Of a DNA stretch of 21,608 nucleotides, positions 14,405 through 21,608 are shown in pieces (positions within the stretch are counted from its first letter, which is position 1; every line of letters begins with the position of its first letter). The notes under the pieces are model-generated. The model ran no database searches, had not been told where the DNA came from, and saw only the letters and a list, made by a program, of their open reading frames with translations. The DNA is taken from the NCBI GenBank assembly GCA_027365715.1, contig DAHXLZ010000291.1, positions 1 through 21,608 of the forward strand, written 5' to 3'. Made by a program: the position numbers and the translations under genes. The DNA comes from Methanomassiliicoccales archaeon (lineage in GTDB: Archaea > Thermoplasmatota > Thermoplasmata > Sysuiplasmatales > Sysuiplasmataceae).

Positions 14405-16213
14405 TTACTCCTGACCGCTTGAGTCTGGTTCTTCTGCGTGGATGCCGATTGCATATTCAGGAAATGTGTGAATCACTGTTGACTGGGTACCGGCACTATC
14501 TGTTACTTCGCTGCTACCTCTGACCGGAGACGACAAAGCGGATTGAGACCCGTGAACTGGAAGTCTGAACTCGTCGTCTTCCTGAGGAAAGTAAAGGTAA
14601 TCGTATAGATTGAGTGCATAGCTGAAAATGAGGAAAATAATTCCCGTGCCTATGCCCCAGTATGTGCTAGGCTGCCCCACTGTTGGCACCATAAACATCA
14701 GGCCAAGTATGGAAAATGCTGTGATGAAAAGCGCAGCCATCAGAAATAATGCAGAGTTCCTGTTTACCACCTTTGTGCTGTTCTGCACAACAACCGGCCT
14801 GGAAGCAGATTTTCCGTACACTACCCTTCTTCCAAAAAGCGCGTACGACATGCCTATGGGTATTATTATGCCCAATCCATAAACAGTCGGTTGAGACATA
14901 AAGCTCGACAAAGTTCCAATGAATATCAATCCTGCAACAATAAGAAGTGCTGCTGTTTTGGGTGTCAGTCTGAGTTCTCCTCTCGTTCGAGCCAGGAAAC
15001 GTGGTATCAGATATACACACAGAAATGCCACGATCAACGGAGGCAGCATGATGCCCAGCTGGACAGAAAAAGGCTCAGGCACGCCCGGGGCAGTGTAAGC
15101 CCAGACACTTAGCTGAACCAGATAGGTTATGAGAAGTATGCCGATTCCGACCCACAACGGCCTCTTGTGAGGTTCTGTTTCATCAGACCTGTCGAGCCAT
15201 GGTAAAACAAGCAGATAAAGCGCTGGCACAATAGCTGAAAGAGCAGAAGCCACTACCGGATTGTAAGGCGCACCTGTGGGGGTATTGAAATCTATTGCTT
15301 TATACAGGAAAAGGAAGAACCACGGAGGGTATGGTGGAACTGTGAGTGCAAGCGGACTGGTCGGTGACGGCGCAGGCGCAGGCTGGAACAGGAAAGGCAC
15401 ACCGTTGAGGTTTGCCAGTACGTTTGGCACAATCAGAATCAGCCCCCATATCATGAGTGTCAGTGAAAGTGTATAGAGAAAATTGCGCGGCCACCATGGA
15501 TTAAAATTCTTCCATTCTTCTTTAGAATACAGGGCGGGTGCCTTGTCCTTAACCTTCTTGGATGGCATAACACCATATTGCTCGAAGAAAAGGAAATGTA
15601 TGACAAAGAACGAACCAATCATTGCTGTCAAAATGATGTGCCACGCAAGAAGTCTGGTGTACATGTCTAAAGCAAGGCCATTCCCGAAGACTATAACCTG
15701 CAGAATGCTTCCGCCGGGCAGATAAGAAAGAATCCCCTGAGCAACGCCATCAGCATCGACCCCGAGAATATCTGCCGGAAGTGAATAGCCAGTGAAGGCA
15801 GTAGCAAGCGTCAGGGCAAAGAGTATCAATCCGACTACCCAGAGAAATTGTCTGGGTTTCTTGTATGCGCCGTCAAAGTAGTTCCTGAACAGATGCAGAT
15901 ATATCAGAAAAATCATGAAATACGCACCATAGAGATGGCTGAACAGTATCGGCGCACCAAATGGTACATTCTGAATCAGAAACATCGTCTGATTGTACGG
16001 GTCTGACGGATAATAAGTCAATAACAGGAAGAGTCCTGAAAACACTTCGAATGAGAGTGCTGCCGCTACCAGTGCGCCCAGCCAGTATTTCATCCGAAAC
16101 ATGTAATTCGGCATTTTGAAAAGAGGCTGTTCGTTGATATCGATAATATCAGTAAGTGACATTTTAGGAATGACTCTTGAAATGATACCTGAAATTCTAT
16201 CGATCATCTTCAT
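14405..16213 (-). CDS. Cytochrome b (bc-type complex, quinol-oxidising subunit)
   Basis: This 602-residue multi-spanning protein is the diheme cytochrome b of a bc-like complex. The heme-ligand pairs are His93/His107 (SHLYGAYF to LHLFR) and His192/His206 (AWHII to VIHFLF), both 14 apart. N-terminal b and C-terminal subunit-IV-like parts are fused, with extra helices and a Ser/Thr-rich soluble tail of about 50 residues. At the quinol site, PEWY is replaced by PPWF (296-299), so the usual glutamate is missing. ATG 16213 has a GGTGG site about nine bases upstream (ATG 16207 is close). The Rieske gene ends 12 bases upstream, so the two are one operon. Confidence 0.92.
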   Translation of the reverse strand: MKMIDRISGIISRVIPKMSLTDIIDINEQPLFKMPNYMFRMKYWLGALVAAALSFEVFSGLFLLLTYYPSDPYNQTMFLIQNVPFGAPILFSHLYGAYFMIFLIYLHLFRNYFDGAYKKPRQFLWVVGLILFALTLATAFTGYSLPADILGVDADGVAQGILSYLPGGSILQVIVFGNGLALDMYTRLLAWHIILTAMIGSFFVIHFLFFEQYGVMPSKKVKDKAPALYSKEEWKNFNPWWPRNFLYTLSLTLMIWGLILIVPNVLANLNGVPFLFQPAPAPSPTSPLALTVPPYPPWFFLFLYKAIDFNTPTGAPYNPVVASALSAIVPALYLLVLPWLDRSDETEPHKRPLWVGIGILLITYLVQLSVWAYTAPGVPEPFSVQLGIMLPPLIVAFLCVYLIPRFLARTRGELRLTPKTAALLIVAGLIFIGTLSSFMSQPTVYGLGIIIPIGMSYALFGRRVVYGKSASRPVVVQNSTKVVNRNSALFLMAALFITAFSILGLMFMVPTVGQPSTYWGIGTGIIFLIFSYALNLYDYLYFPQEDDEFRLPVHGSQSALSSPVRGSSEVTDSAGTQSTVIHTFPEYAIGIHAEEPDSSGQE

Positions 16214-16225
16214 AGGACCACCATA

Positions 16226-17113
16226 CTACGGAAACGGATTTATTGTGTGTGAGACTGTGGTTGAAGTACCGCTGACAGGCGTACCTCCAATAAGGGTGCC
16301 GGTGTGGCCATAGACCGGGACACCTACCTCATCTGTCGCGTAAAGCTGGTCAGTTGAGGAATCCCACTCCAGCACTACTGCAGGAAGCGGTCTTTCAGTG
16401 GGTCCGGTAAGGACTGCCGCACCTCGGTACGGATCATATGTTGATCCATGACAGTCACAATGGATCACCGCGGGAATGCCGCTGGTGGTGGCCGCTGTGA
16501 GTGCGGCTTGTGTGAGAAGTGCCGGGGGAGCCATGCCCGTCTTCATCTCGTCAGGAGGATACAAATGGATTTCAGGAGGTTTGCATCCCAGATGCTGACA
16601 AATTGCACTGTATGAAACGATTGATTTGTTTGGTCCCACCCCTCCGGGAAACTTGTACTTGCCACCATTCAATGGTATGCTCACATCGACCGGTGATACA
16701 GCAACGGGACTATTGTTACTATCACCAAGATTGAGAATGAAGTTTATCTCATTTTGAAGGGGATATTCGTACAACGTGATGACAGGACTGTTGACGACAA
16801 TGGAAGAAGCCTTAACCGGGTTCGCCGATGAGTCTACGAGAAGCATCCTGGTGTAAGATTTTGCACCGACAATTGGAACCTCCAGACCTCTGACGGCCCC
16901 GAGTGCGCTGGCAACAGCTGCGGCCCCAATCCCGAATATCATCCCTTTAATGAACTTCCTTCGGCCATCATCGACAGGTCCGACGTTGGTGCCGAGATAC
17001 TTGAAAAGGTATTCCTCCCCCTTCTCCATGAAGAGCGTGTCATTGAATCTTGTCCGGGGGTTCTTCATAGCCCCCGAGGTCTTTGACAGATAATAGAAGT
17101 CCTCAATGCTCAT
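16226..17113 (-). CDS. Rieske iron-sulfur protein, Tat-dependent
   Basis: This 295-residue protein carries the [2Fe-2S] cluster that takes electrons from quinol at the cytochrome b site. Box I is CQHLGC (172-177) and box II CDCHGSTYD (219-227). Cys172, His174, Cys219 and His222 would bind the cluster, Cys177-Cys221 would form the disulfide, and Ser224 and Tyr226 are the residues linked to high redox potential. A twin-arginine anchor, GRRKFIKGMIFGIGAAAVASALG (50-72), lies behind an unusually long cytoplasmic N-terminus. About 41 residues separate the boxes, against 13 in bovine Rieske. ATG 17113 is preferred; GTG 17140 is in frame. Confidence 0.92.
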   Translation of the reverse strand: MSIEDFYYLSKTSGAMKNPRTRFNDTLFMEKGEEYLFKYLGTNVGPVDDGRRKFIKGMIFGIGAAAVASALGAVRGLEVPIVGAKSYTRMLLVDSSANPVKASSIVVNSPVITLYEYPLQNEINFILNLGDSNNSPVAVSPVDVSIPLNGGKYKFPGGVGPNKSIVSYSAICQHLGCKPPEIHLYPPDEMKTGMAPPALLTQAALTAATTSGIPAVIHCDCHGSTYDPYRGAAVLTGPTERPLPAVVLEWDSSTDQLYATDEVGVPVYGHTGTLIGGTPVSGTSTTVSHTINPFP

Positions 17114-17151
17114 GGTCTTTAAAACAGTCGTTCGAAACACCCTTGAGTTGC

Positions 17152-17186
17152 CTTATTTGCGGTATTTGGCAATTGATATTTAATTT
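17152..17186 (-). promoter_or_regulatory. Promoter region of the Rieske/cytochrome b operon
   Basis: Two A/T-rich elements are seen on the minus strand: AAATTAAATATC (17175-17186) and GCAAATAAG (17152-17160). The nearer would give a leader of about 17 bases to ATG 17113; the farther suits GTG 17140. Confidence 0.4.
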
Positions 17187-17340
17187 TGCGGTATATTCAA
17201 CCGATTCCCGAAGAGTGGTTGGAGTGCCGGTTGAGCAACGCTGCAGTTGATTGAAAAACGCATCACCATCTTCCTTTCCAACAAATAGACTTCAACGGCC
17301 TTTCACCATCCTCACATTCGGGTTTTCATTAGATTCGGGC

Positions 17341-17381
17341 AACTGCACATACAGCAGTTCTGATCGGCTGCCGGCGATCAG
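17341..17381 (-). terminator. Tandem hairpins after the membrane protein gene
   Basis: Two adjacent perfect inverted repeats follow the stop at 17386 on the minus strand: CTGATCG/CGATCAG (17360-17366, 17375-17381; 8-base loop), then AACTGC/GCAGTT (17341-17346, 17354-17359; 7-base loop). They may stabilise or end the transcript. No T-run follows, so a classical terminator is not shown. Confidence 0.45.
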
Positions 17382-17385
17382 CGTT

Positions 17386-18078
17386 CTATTGCTTGGAATA
17401 ATGAGCAGCAAGATTACCTGATGGAGATACGGTTTGGATTAGCCTGCGCCACAGAAGAATCAGCAATATCAGCAGAAATGCATCAATGGTGTTTTCGATA
17501 TAACTGTAATTAAAAACCCACATTTCAAGGAAAGTAATGGAAAAATGGGTGCTCAGTATTATCACAGCTAAGGCGTCTAGAGGAAACAGGCATATCGCGA
17601 CTGTCAAAACAATGATACCCGTGGAGAAAAACTTGCCAAAAATGAAATCCTCATGAAGTATTCCGTTCATGATTGCACCACATGCAAACATCAGATTCTT
17701 TACAACAAGTACAGTGAGCAGGACTGAAAAGAAAGTTTCTCCCAGGAGAAATATGAAACCGAAGTGACCGGTGGGAAACCACTCTATACCTGATTCATAC
17801 AAATTAATCAAGCTGCCTGCGTGTATGAATACGAAAGGGTTTGGAGTATTTGTTGCGGCAAGAAGAGGATAAACACTCGAACGGTAGTAAAAAAACATAT
17901 CGTTTGAGAATGCATAGACAAACCAGTAAGCAACTCCAAATACAGTGATTATTGAGAATCGTATAATGTTCGTTTGAATAGAACGGTGGTTGCATGTGGA
18001 ATCAATAGCAGGTAAAACCGATTGCCCGTTCTCTGATAGTTTGCAGTCTCGAGGCTCCGGTTCGTCTGCATGAGTCAT
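17386..18078 (-). CDS. Multi-spanning membrane protein of unknown function
   Basis: I do not recognise this 230-residue protein. Residues 1-36 are soluble and charged. Hydrophobic segments follow at about 38-58, 100-125, 127-145, 150-178 and 195-212, so roughly five membrane helices, ending with a short basic tail. No heme, copper or transporter motif is evident; scattered histidines occur near the predicted membrane ends. It lies upstream of the Rieske/cytochrome b genes on the same strand, about 270 bp away with its own hairpins between, so a respiratory link is only positional. ATG 18078 is the first start, with a TATTGTTG/CAACAATA inverted repeat just upstream. Confidence 0.7.
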   Translation of the reverse strand: MTHADEPEPRDCKLSENGQSVLPAIDSTCNHRSIQTNIIRFSIITVFGVAYWFVYAFSNDMFFYYRSSVYPLLAATNTPNPFVFIHAGSLINLYESGIEWFPTGHFGFIFLLGETFFSVLLTVLVVKNLMFACGAIMNGILHEDFIFGKFFSTGIIVLTVAICLFPLDALAVIILSTHFSITFLEMWVFNYSYIENTIDAFLLILLILLWRRLIQTVSPSGNLAAHYSKQ

Positions 18079-18094
18079 TAATCCTGCCAGCTGG

Positions 18095-18120
18095 TATTGT
18101 TGAATCGGGACACAACAATA
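18095..18120 (-). repeat. 8-bp inverted repeat ahead of the membrane protein gene
   Basis: TATTGTTG (18095-18102) and CAACAATA (18113-18120) are perfect complements with a 10-base loop. They lie between an A/T-rich promoter candidate (about 18135-18155) and ATG 18078, so could be a leader hairpin or an operator. Confidence 0.4.
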
Positions 18121-18260
18121 ATTCCCCTCTCTGATTAAAAGCTATTTAAACGATGCCCGGTGTTTCAAAAGCAAACCTGGCTGCAATTGTGGCAGAAACG
18201 CAGAGAGAATGTGCTGTCTGGACCTCTCGTATCAAGTCCTGATGTGTGGTTCTTCCGAAA

Positions 18261-18267
18261 GTATAAG
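18261..18267 (+). promoter_or_regulatory. TATA box for the 49-residue membrane protein
   Basis: GTATAAG lies about 50 bases before ATG 18314, leaving a leader of roughly 24 bases that includes the AGGAG ribosome binding site at 18301-18305. Confidence 0.45.
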
Positions 18268-18313
18268 AATATGGATCATTTTCAAGTTTATTGAGATTAC
18301 AGGAGTGCCGGCA

Positions 18314-18463
18314 ATGAGCGTGAATTCCAGGATCGGAAGCTACACCATGATGGCAGTGGGTGTGATCGGGACTGTTGTTTCGCTGATTGGTGGCAACCTG
18401 ATTACAGCAGTCGGCTCGATTCTGCTCGCAGAAGTGGGAACTTTTTCTCTTGCTGTTGAATGA
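18314..18463 (+). CDS. Small hydrophobic protein (49 residues)
   Basis: From ATG 18314 this encodes a 49-residue, almost wholly hydrophobic protein with one long or two short membrane segments (TMMAVGVIGTVVSLIGGNL and ITAVGSILLAEVGTFSLAV). The AGGAG at 18301-18305, eight bases upstream, and a TATA box at 18261 support this start over the longer frame opening at 18209. Glycine-rich spacing suggests helix packing. No family is recognised. It sits alone between the membrane protein gene and the copper locus. Confidence 0.6.
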   Translation: MSVNSRIGSYTMMAVGVIGTVVSLIGGNLITAVGSILLAEVGTFSLAVE

Positions 18464-18545
18464 GCAACAACACTGCGAATCCGTTATCTCAAGACTGAAA
18501 AGTTAAGCTCAAACAAACCGCAAAGTCCAGGAGGCAGTTCACCAG

Positions 18546-18617
18546 ATGAGACGGACAGATTACAGGCAAATTTCAGAAGAGTTTTTCACATACATCGCCA
18601 CATGCCAGCCCGAATAA
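18546..18617 (+). CDS. Possible 23-residue microprotein
   Basis: A tiny frame reads MRRTDYRQISEEFFTYIATC then QPE before a stop. Its only support is a strong AGGAGG at 18529-18534, whose 11-base spacing is longer than ideal. It may be chance. Confidence 0.2.
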   Translation: MRRTDYRQISEEFFTYIATCQPE

Positions 18618-18643
18618 ATCAATAGAGGCGCAAGAACACTTGC

Positions 18644-19252
18644 TCATTCCCCTGTATTTGCAGAAATCCTTGCAAACTTCTCAAGATAGAGTGTTCTACA
18701 ACTTGTACAGCAAAAATATTTAGATTTCCCACTTAAAATTTCAGTGACAGCTGGACCGTTTATTTCACCTCTGCAGAAATAGCAATTCGAGCTTAGCCGT
18801 GCACCACTCTCGATGCTGGGCCTGTTTGCATTCATCTCGTATGCCACTGTTGGAGTTACTGATATTCTCTCGACTCCCTTTACTGAAGAAAGACGCGTGT
18901 AAAGCGACATAACTTCCTTATCTGTCCCGGAGAAAATCCCCACCATTCTGGAATCCTGGGTAAACAGATAGTGATGGAGTTCTCCGGAATATTTCTGTAA
19001 ATTTTTCTGTAATGACGGTTTAAAATGTATTTCAACAAGATAATCCTTGAGCCCGAATGCACTGGAATCTATGACTGCGGTGAATGACTTGATCGCTCCT
19101 GACTCGACCAGTCTCTGCAGCTTGGAGCTAAGTGTAGGTGTTGAGATACCCGACGTTTTGGAAATTGCTCTTAGAGACTGTCTGGCATTTTCCTGCAGGG
19201 CACGTATTAGCAGAACATCTACTTCATCCAGAGACAATCTGTCTCTTGTCAC
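18644..19252 (-). CDS. Lrp/AsnC-type regulator with C-terminal TRASH metal-sensing domain
   Basis: This 202-residue protein has an Lrp/AsnC helix-turn-helix (residues 7-60: LDEVDVLLIRALQENARQSL, SGISTPTLSSKLQRLVESGAI), a RAM-like domain (about 68-140) and a C-terminal TRASH domain. The latter has Cys157, Cys160, Cys181, Cys182 and Cys185 in CYFCRGEI and KSKYFCCTSC. This architecture is that of the archaeal copper-responsive regulators (CopT/CopR type), where the cysteines sense metal. GTG 19252 is the start, with GGGTG at 19258-19262. It is divergent from the YHS protein and copper ATPase genes, so it likely controls them and itself. Confidence 0.9.
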   Translation of the reverse strand: MTRDRLSLDEVDVLLIRALQENARQSLRAISKTSGISTPTLSSKLQRLVESGAIKSFTAVIDSSAFGLKDYLVEIHFKPSLQKNLQKYSGELHHYLFTQDSRMVGIFSGTDKEVMSLYTRLSSVKGVERISVTPTVAYEMNANRPSIESGARLSSNCYFCRGEINGPAVTEILSGKSKYFCCTSCRTLYLEKFARISANTGE

Positions 19253-19287
19253 TTTAGCACCCTTCTGTTCGAATTATCTTTTACTAA

Positions 19288-19391
19288 TGTTAAACAAGTC
19301 GGTGAATAGATAGCCATATAGTGTATCAGCACGCTAGTAATATTTAACAACTGTTAATGAAATACCTAATATATGTGTTATGTATTGTTAA
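19288..19391 (+). promoter_or_regulatory. Divergent copper promoter region with TGTTAA operator sites
   Basis: A perfect palindrome TTAACA-AC-TGTTAA lies at 19344-19357, with further TGTTAA copies at 19288-19293 and 19386-19391. Rightward TATA candidates are TAATATTTA (19338-19346) and TAATATAT (19368-19375); leftward, CTATATGG (complement of 19314-19321). The palindrome overlaps or adjoins the rightward promoter, and the single sites lie near the expected transcript starts on each side. Binding by the adjacent regulator is inferred. Confidence 0.55.
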
Positions 19392-19407
19392 AGGCGGTGA
19401 AGTTAAA

Positions 19408-19554
19408 TTGGCGATAGATGTAGTTTGCAAAATGAATGTCGACGAGAAGAGTGCAAAATTCAGGTCGGAACATAAGAGCCATGCGTACTATTTCTGTTGT
19501 GCTGGATGCAAGAAATCTTTTGACAGCGATCCGGCCAAGTTTGTCAGAGATTGA
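19408..19554 (+). CDS. Stand-alone YHS/TRASH-domain metal-binding protein
   Basis: From TTG 19408 this is a 48-residue single-domain protein: AIDVVCKMNVDEKSAKF, then HAYYFCCAGCKKSFDSDPAKF. Cys7, Cys30, Cys31 and Cys34 are the likely metal ligands. It resembles small TRASH/YHS or CopM-like proteins beside archaeal copper ATPases, proposed to carry or buffer copper. GGTGA at 19396-19400, seven bases before the TTG, favours this start over the ATG at 19357, which would overlap the operator palindrome and add a hydrophobic stretch unlike the family. The ATPase gene begins 18 bases after the stop. Confidence 0.85.
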   Translation: MAIDVVCKMNVDEKSAKFRSEHKSHAYYFCCAGCKKSFDSDPAKFVRD

Positions 19555-19572
19555 ATTGCCGAAGGATGGAGC

Positions 19573-21608
19573 ATGGCCAAGGATCCCGTCTGTGGCATGT
19601 ATGTTGATGAAACAACAGCCACACTGAAGAGCATCATAGATGGCAGAGAGTATTATTTCTGTGCCTCCTCTTGCAAAGAGCAGTTCGATGCACCGCTCAT
19701 AACATGGCACAAGAATAAGGTGAAAACAGCCGCAAGCTGGGCTCTCGGCGTTCCCGTAATTATCATAACATACTTTGTGCATTTCTACGGCGACTATCTG
19801 ATTCTTCTACTGCTTGCAGGCATCGTTCAGTTCTGGCCGGGATTGAGATTCTACGGTGGTCTGATTGATGGAATCAGGAGCCGATCAACAAACATGGACA
19901 CACTGATTGCCGTGGGTACCACTACCGCGTTCATCTACAGTGCGGCCATTGTTTTGCAGAATCCTCTTGCTGGAACAGGGGGCGTGTATTTCGACGCTTC
20001 CTCCCTGATAATTGCCCTCATACTCACAGGCAATCTGATGGAAGAACTGATGAAGGAGAGGGCGTCCGAAGCAACAAGACGTTTGATGGACATACAACCC
20101 AGAACTGCAAACGTAGTCAGGGATGGAACTGAAGAGGTGCTGCCGGTGGAAGAGGTTCAGACCGGTGACCTGATCAGGGTGCGTCCTGGCGAAGTCTTGC
20201 CTATTGATGGCATTGTTATGGAAGGCGTTAGCGAGGTAGATCAGTCAATGGTGACAGGAGAGACTGTCCCCATTCTCGTGAAAGGCGGAAATGCAGTAGT
20301 GGGAGGAACGCTTAACACGACCGGGACATTTCTCATCAGGGCAACAACTGTAGGCTCCGACAGCACTCTTTCACACATCATAGAACTCGTAACCCAGGCC
20401 AGGGAGGGCAGGGCGTCTATTCAGAGACTCGCGGATAAGATATCATCATATTTCGTTCCAATTGTCGTGACTGCTGCTGTGATTTCGTCCTTCTTCTGGT
20501 ATTTTATCGCTGACGCAGGACTCACGGTGGCAATTCTTGCTTTCGTTTCGGTCATTGTTGTGGCGTGTCCATGCTCACTCGGAATCGCGACTCCAGCAGC
20601 ACTGATGGTGGGTGCAGGGAAGGGCGCAAAATTGGGTATACTGTTCAAAGGTGGCGACTCAATTGAGATGGCGAGTAAGGTGGATGTAGTCGTAATGGAT
20701 AAGACTGGAACAATAACAGAGGGACGTTTCGAACTGGTCAGAATAACACCATATGCGAATTTTGCCCTTAACGGTGTTGCAAGTGTGCTCGCATCTCTCG
20801 AAGCACATTCGGAACATCCCGTCGCCAGGGCCGCGGTGGAATATGCACGAACGACCGGAATGAATGCGAGTCGTGTAACAGAGTTTGAAGCGATTCCCGG
20901 TCAAGGGGTAAAGGGCAAAATTGAGAATATGGCGTACTGGGCCGGAAACTTTGAAATGGCAAGGTCTCAGGGAGTTGATGTCAAGGACTTGGGTAAAGTC
21001 CGTCCAGATATTGATTCGGAAGAGGAAAAAGCAAGAACTGTTATACTCATAGGATTGGGAAGAGAGATAATAGGAATGGCTTCGTTTCAGGATATTGTAC
21101 GCCGTGGCTCCAGGGGACTCGTGGCTTCACTTTCGCGAATCGGTGTGGACGTCATTATGATCACGGGAGACAATGAAAAGACAGCTGTACATATCGCCAA
21201 TGAAATTGGTATCTCCAAATATTATGCCGATGTGAGACCAGACAGAAAGGAAGAGATCATACGCGACCTTCAAAGAGAAGGACACGTTGTCGCCATGGTG
21301 GGAGACGGCATAAACGACGCTCCTTCGCTTGCGGCTGCCGATGTCGGTATGGCCGTGGGCACTGGAACAGACATAGCAAAGTCATCAGGAAACGTAGTTC
21401 TGATGAACGCGAATCCCGATGATATTGCAGTTGCGTTGAGCCTCGGTCGCAGAACGTTTGCAAAGATCAGGCAGAACCTGTTCTGGGCGTTCGCTTATAA
21501 CGCTGTGCTGATTCCGGTTGCCGCAGGCGCGCTGGTTCCTTTATCCGGTCTGGGCATTTATGCCGTTATGCCAATAATGGCCGCACTGGCAATGGCGTTC
21601 AGCAGTAC
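19573..21608 (+). CDS. copA: Copper-exporting P1B-type ATPase, cut by the window end
   Basis: At least 678 residues of a P1B-1 copper ATPase are present; the 3' end lies outside the window. Residues 1-40 form a YHS domain (KDPVCGMYVDE, YYFCASSCKEQF) in place of the usual HMA domain. The actuator has TGE (228-230), the ion-site helix CPC (332-334), the phosphorylation motif DKTGT (Asp376), the nucleotide-domain SEHP (His415) and the hinge GDGINDAP (577-584). Tyr642-Asn643 and MAFSS (674-678) in the last helices complete the Cu(I) signature. ATP hydrolysis would drive Cu(I) out of the cytoplasm. It is co-oriented with the YHS gene and divergent from the regulator. Confidence 0.95.
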   Translation, partial: MAKDPVCGMYVDETTATLKSIIDGREYYFCASSCKEQFDAPLITWHKNKVKTAASWALGVPVIIITYFVHFYGDYLILLLLAGIVQFWPGLRFYGGLIDGIRSRSTNMDTLIAVGTTTAFIYSAAIVLQNPLAGTGGVYFDASSLIIALILTGNLMEELMKERASEATRRLMDIQPRTANVVRDGTEEVLPVEEVQTGDLIRVRPGEVLPIDGIVMEGVSEVDQSMVTGETVPILVKGGNAVVGGTLNTTGTFLIRATTVGSDSTLSHIIELVTQAREGRASIQRLADKISSYFVPIVVTAAVISSFFWYFIADAGLTVAILAFVSVIVVACPCSLGIATPAALMVGAGKGAKLGILFKGGDSIEMASKVDVVVMDKTGTITEGRFELVRITPYANFALNGVASVLASLEAHSEHPVARAAVEYARTTGMNASRVTEFEAIPGQGVKGKIENMAYWAGNFEMARSQGVDVKDLGKVRPDIDSEEEKARTVILIGLGREIIGMASFQDIVRRGSRGLVASLSRIGVDVIMITGDNEKTAVHIANEIGISKYYADVRPDRKEEIIRDLQREGHVVAMVGDGINDAPSLAAADVGMAVGTGTDIAKSSGNVVLMNANPDDIAVALSLGRRTFAKIRQNLFWAFAYNAVLIPVAAGALVPLSGLGIYAVMPIMAALAMAFSS

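Noticed and set aside
19357..19407. Upstream ATG 19357 as start of the YHS protein
   Set aside because: It would add a hydrophobic stretch foreign to the family and overlap the operator palindrome, while TTG 19408 has a well-spaced GGTGA.
1..21608. CRISPR array, prophage or integron
   Set aside because: No regularly spaced repeats, phage structural genes or integrase were seen on either strand.

Overview
The window looks like chromosomal DNA of an archaeon of the class Thermoplasmata, probably an aerobic, acid-loving Thermoplasmatales relative. Evidence: an archaeal ribosomal protein/RNA polymerase cluster (eL18, uL13, uS9, RpoN), archaeal TATA boxes about 25-35 nt upstream of short-leader or leaderless genes, GGTG/GGAGG-type ribosome binding sites, occasional TTG/GTG starts, bacterial-type PurH plus FolD, and a membrane cytochrome b/Rieske pair with a twin-arginine Rieske protein. 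Species cannot be named from the sequence alone.

Layout. 1-1480 (+): rpl18e, rpl13, rps9 and rpoN. 1513-1585 (+): tRNA-Pro(GGG). 1722-2129 (+): a small zinc-ribbon protein of unknown role. 2131-2437: a decayed IS200/IS605-type element holding only the C-terminal end of TnpB (minus strand), followed by about 400 bp of non-coding DNA. 2843-5285 (+): purH and folD, which link purine synthesis to folate one-carbon metabolism. 5268-5987 (-): a metallo-beta-lactamase-fold hydrolase. 6112-7693 (+): an RNA 2'-phosphotransferase (Tpt1/KptA) and a DUF2797 protein. 7843-9791 (+): an ornithine cyclodeaminase/mu-crystallin family dehydrogenase overlapping a methylenetetrahydrofolate reductase.

9803-13019 (-): acyl-CoA metabolism: a thiolase-like protein that lacks the expected catalytic cysteines, its DUF35 zinc-ribbon partner, and an isovaleryl-CoA-type acyl-CoA dehydrogenase. 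13393-18078 (-): respiration: a heme A/O synthase-type farnesyltransferase (CtaB) with a problematic start, cytochrome b with PPWF in place of PEWY, a high-potential-type Rieske protein, and an unknown multi-spanning membrane protein. 18314-18463 (+): a 49-residue hydrophobic protein.

18644-21608: a copper-homeostasis locus. A divergently transcribed Lrp/AsnC-type regulator with a C-terminal TRASH domain faces a 48-residue stand-alone YHS/TRASH protein and a P1B-1 copper ATPase (CopA, cut by the window end) whose N-terminus is another YHS domain. The shared intergenic region carries a perfect TTAACA-AC-TGTTAA palindrome and two further TGTTAA half sites, a plausible operator set. The most interesting points are this sensor/carrier/pump set built on one metal-binding fold, the cysteine-less thiolase with its DUF35 partner, the PEWY replacement in cytochrome b, and the apparent frameshift or non-standard start of ctaB.
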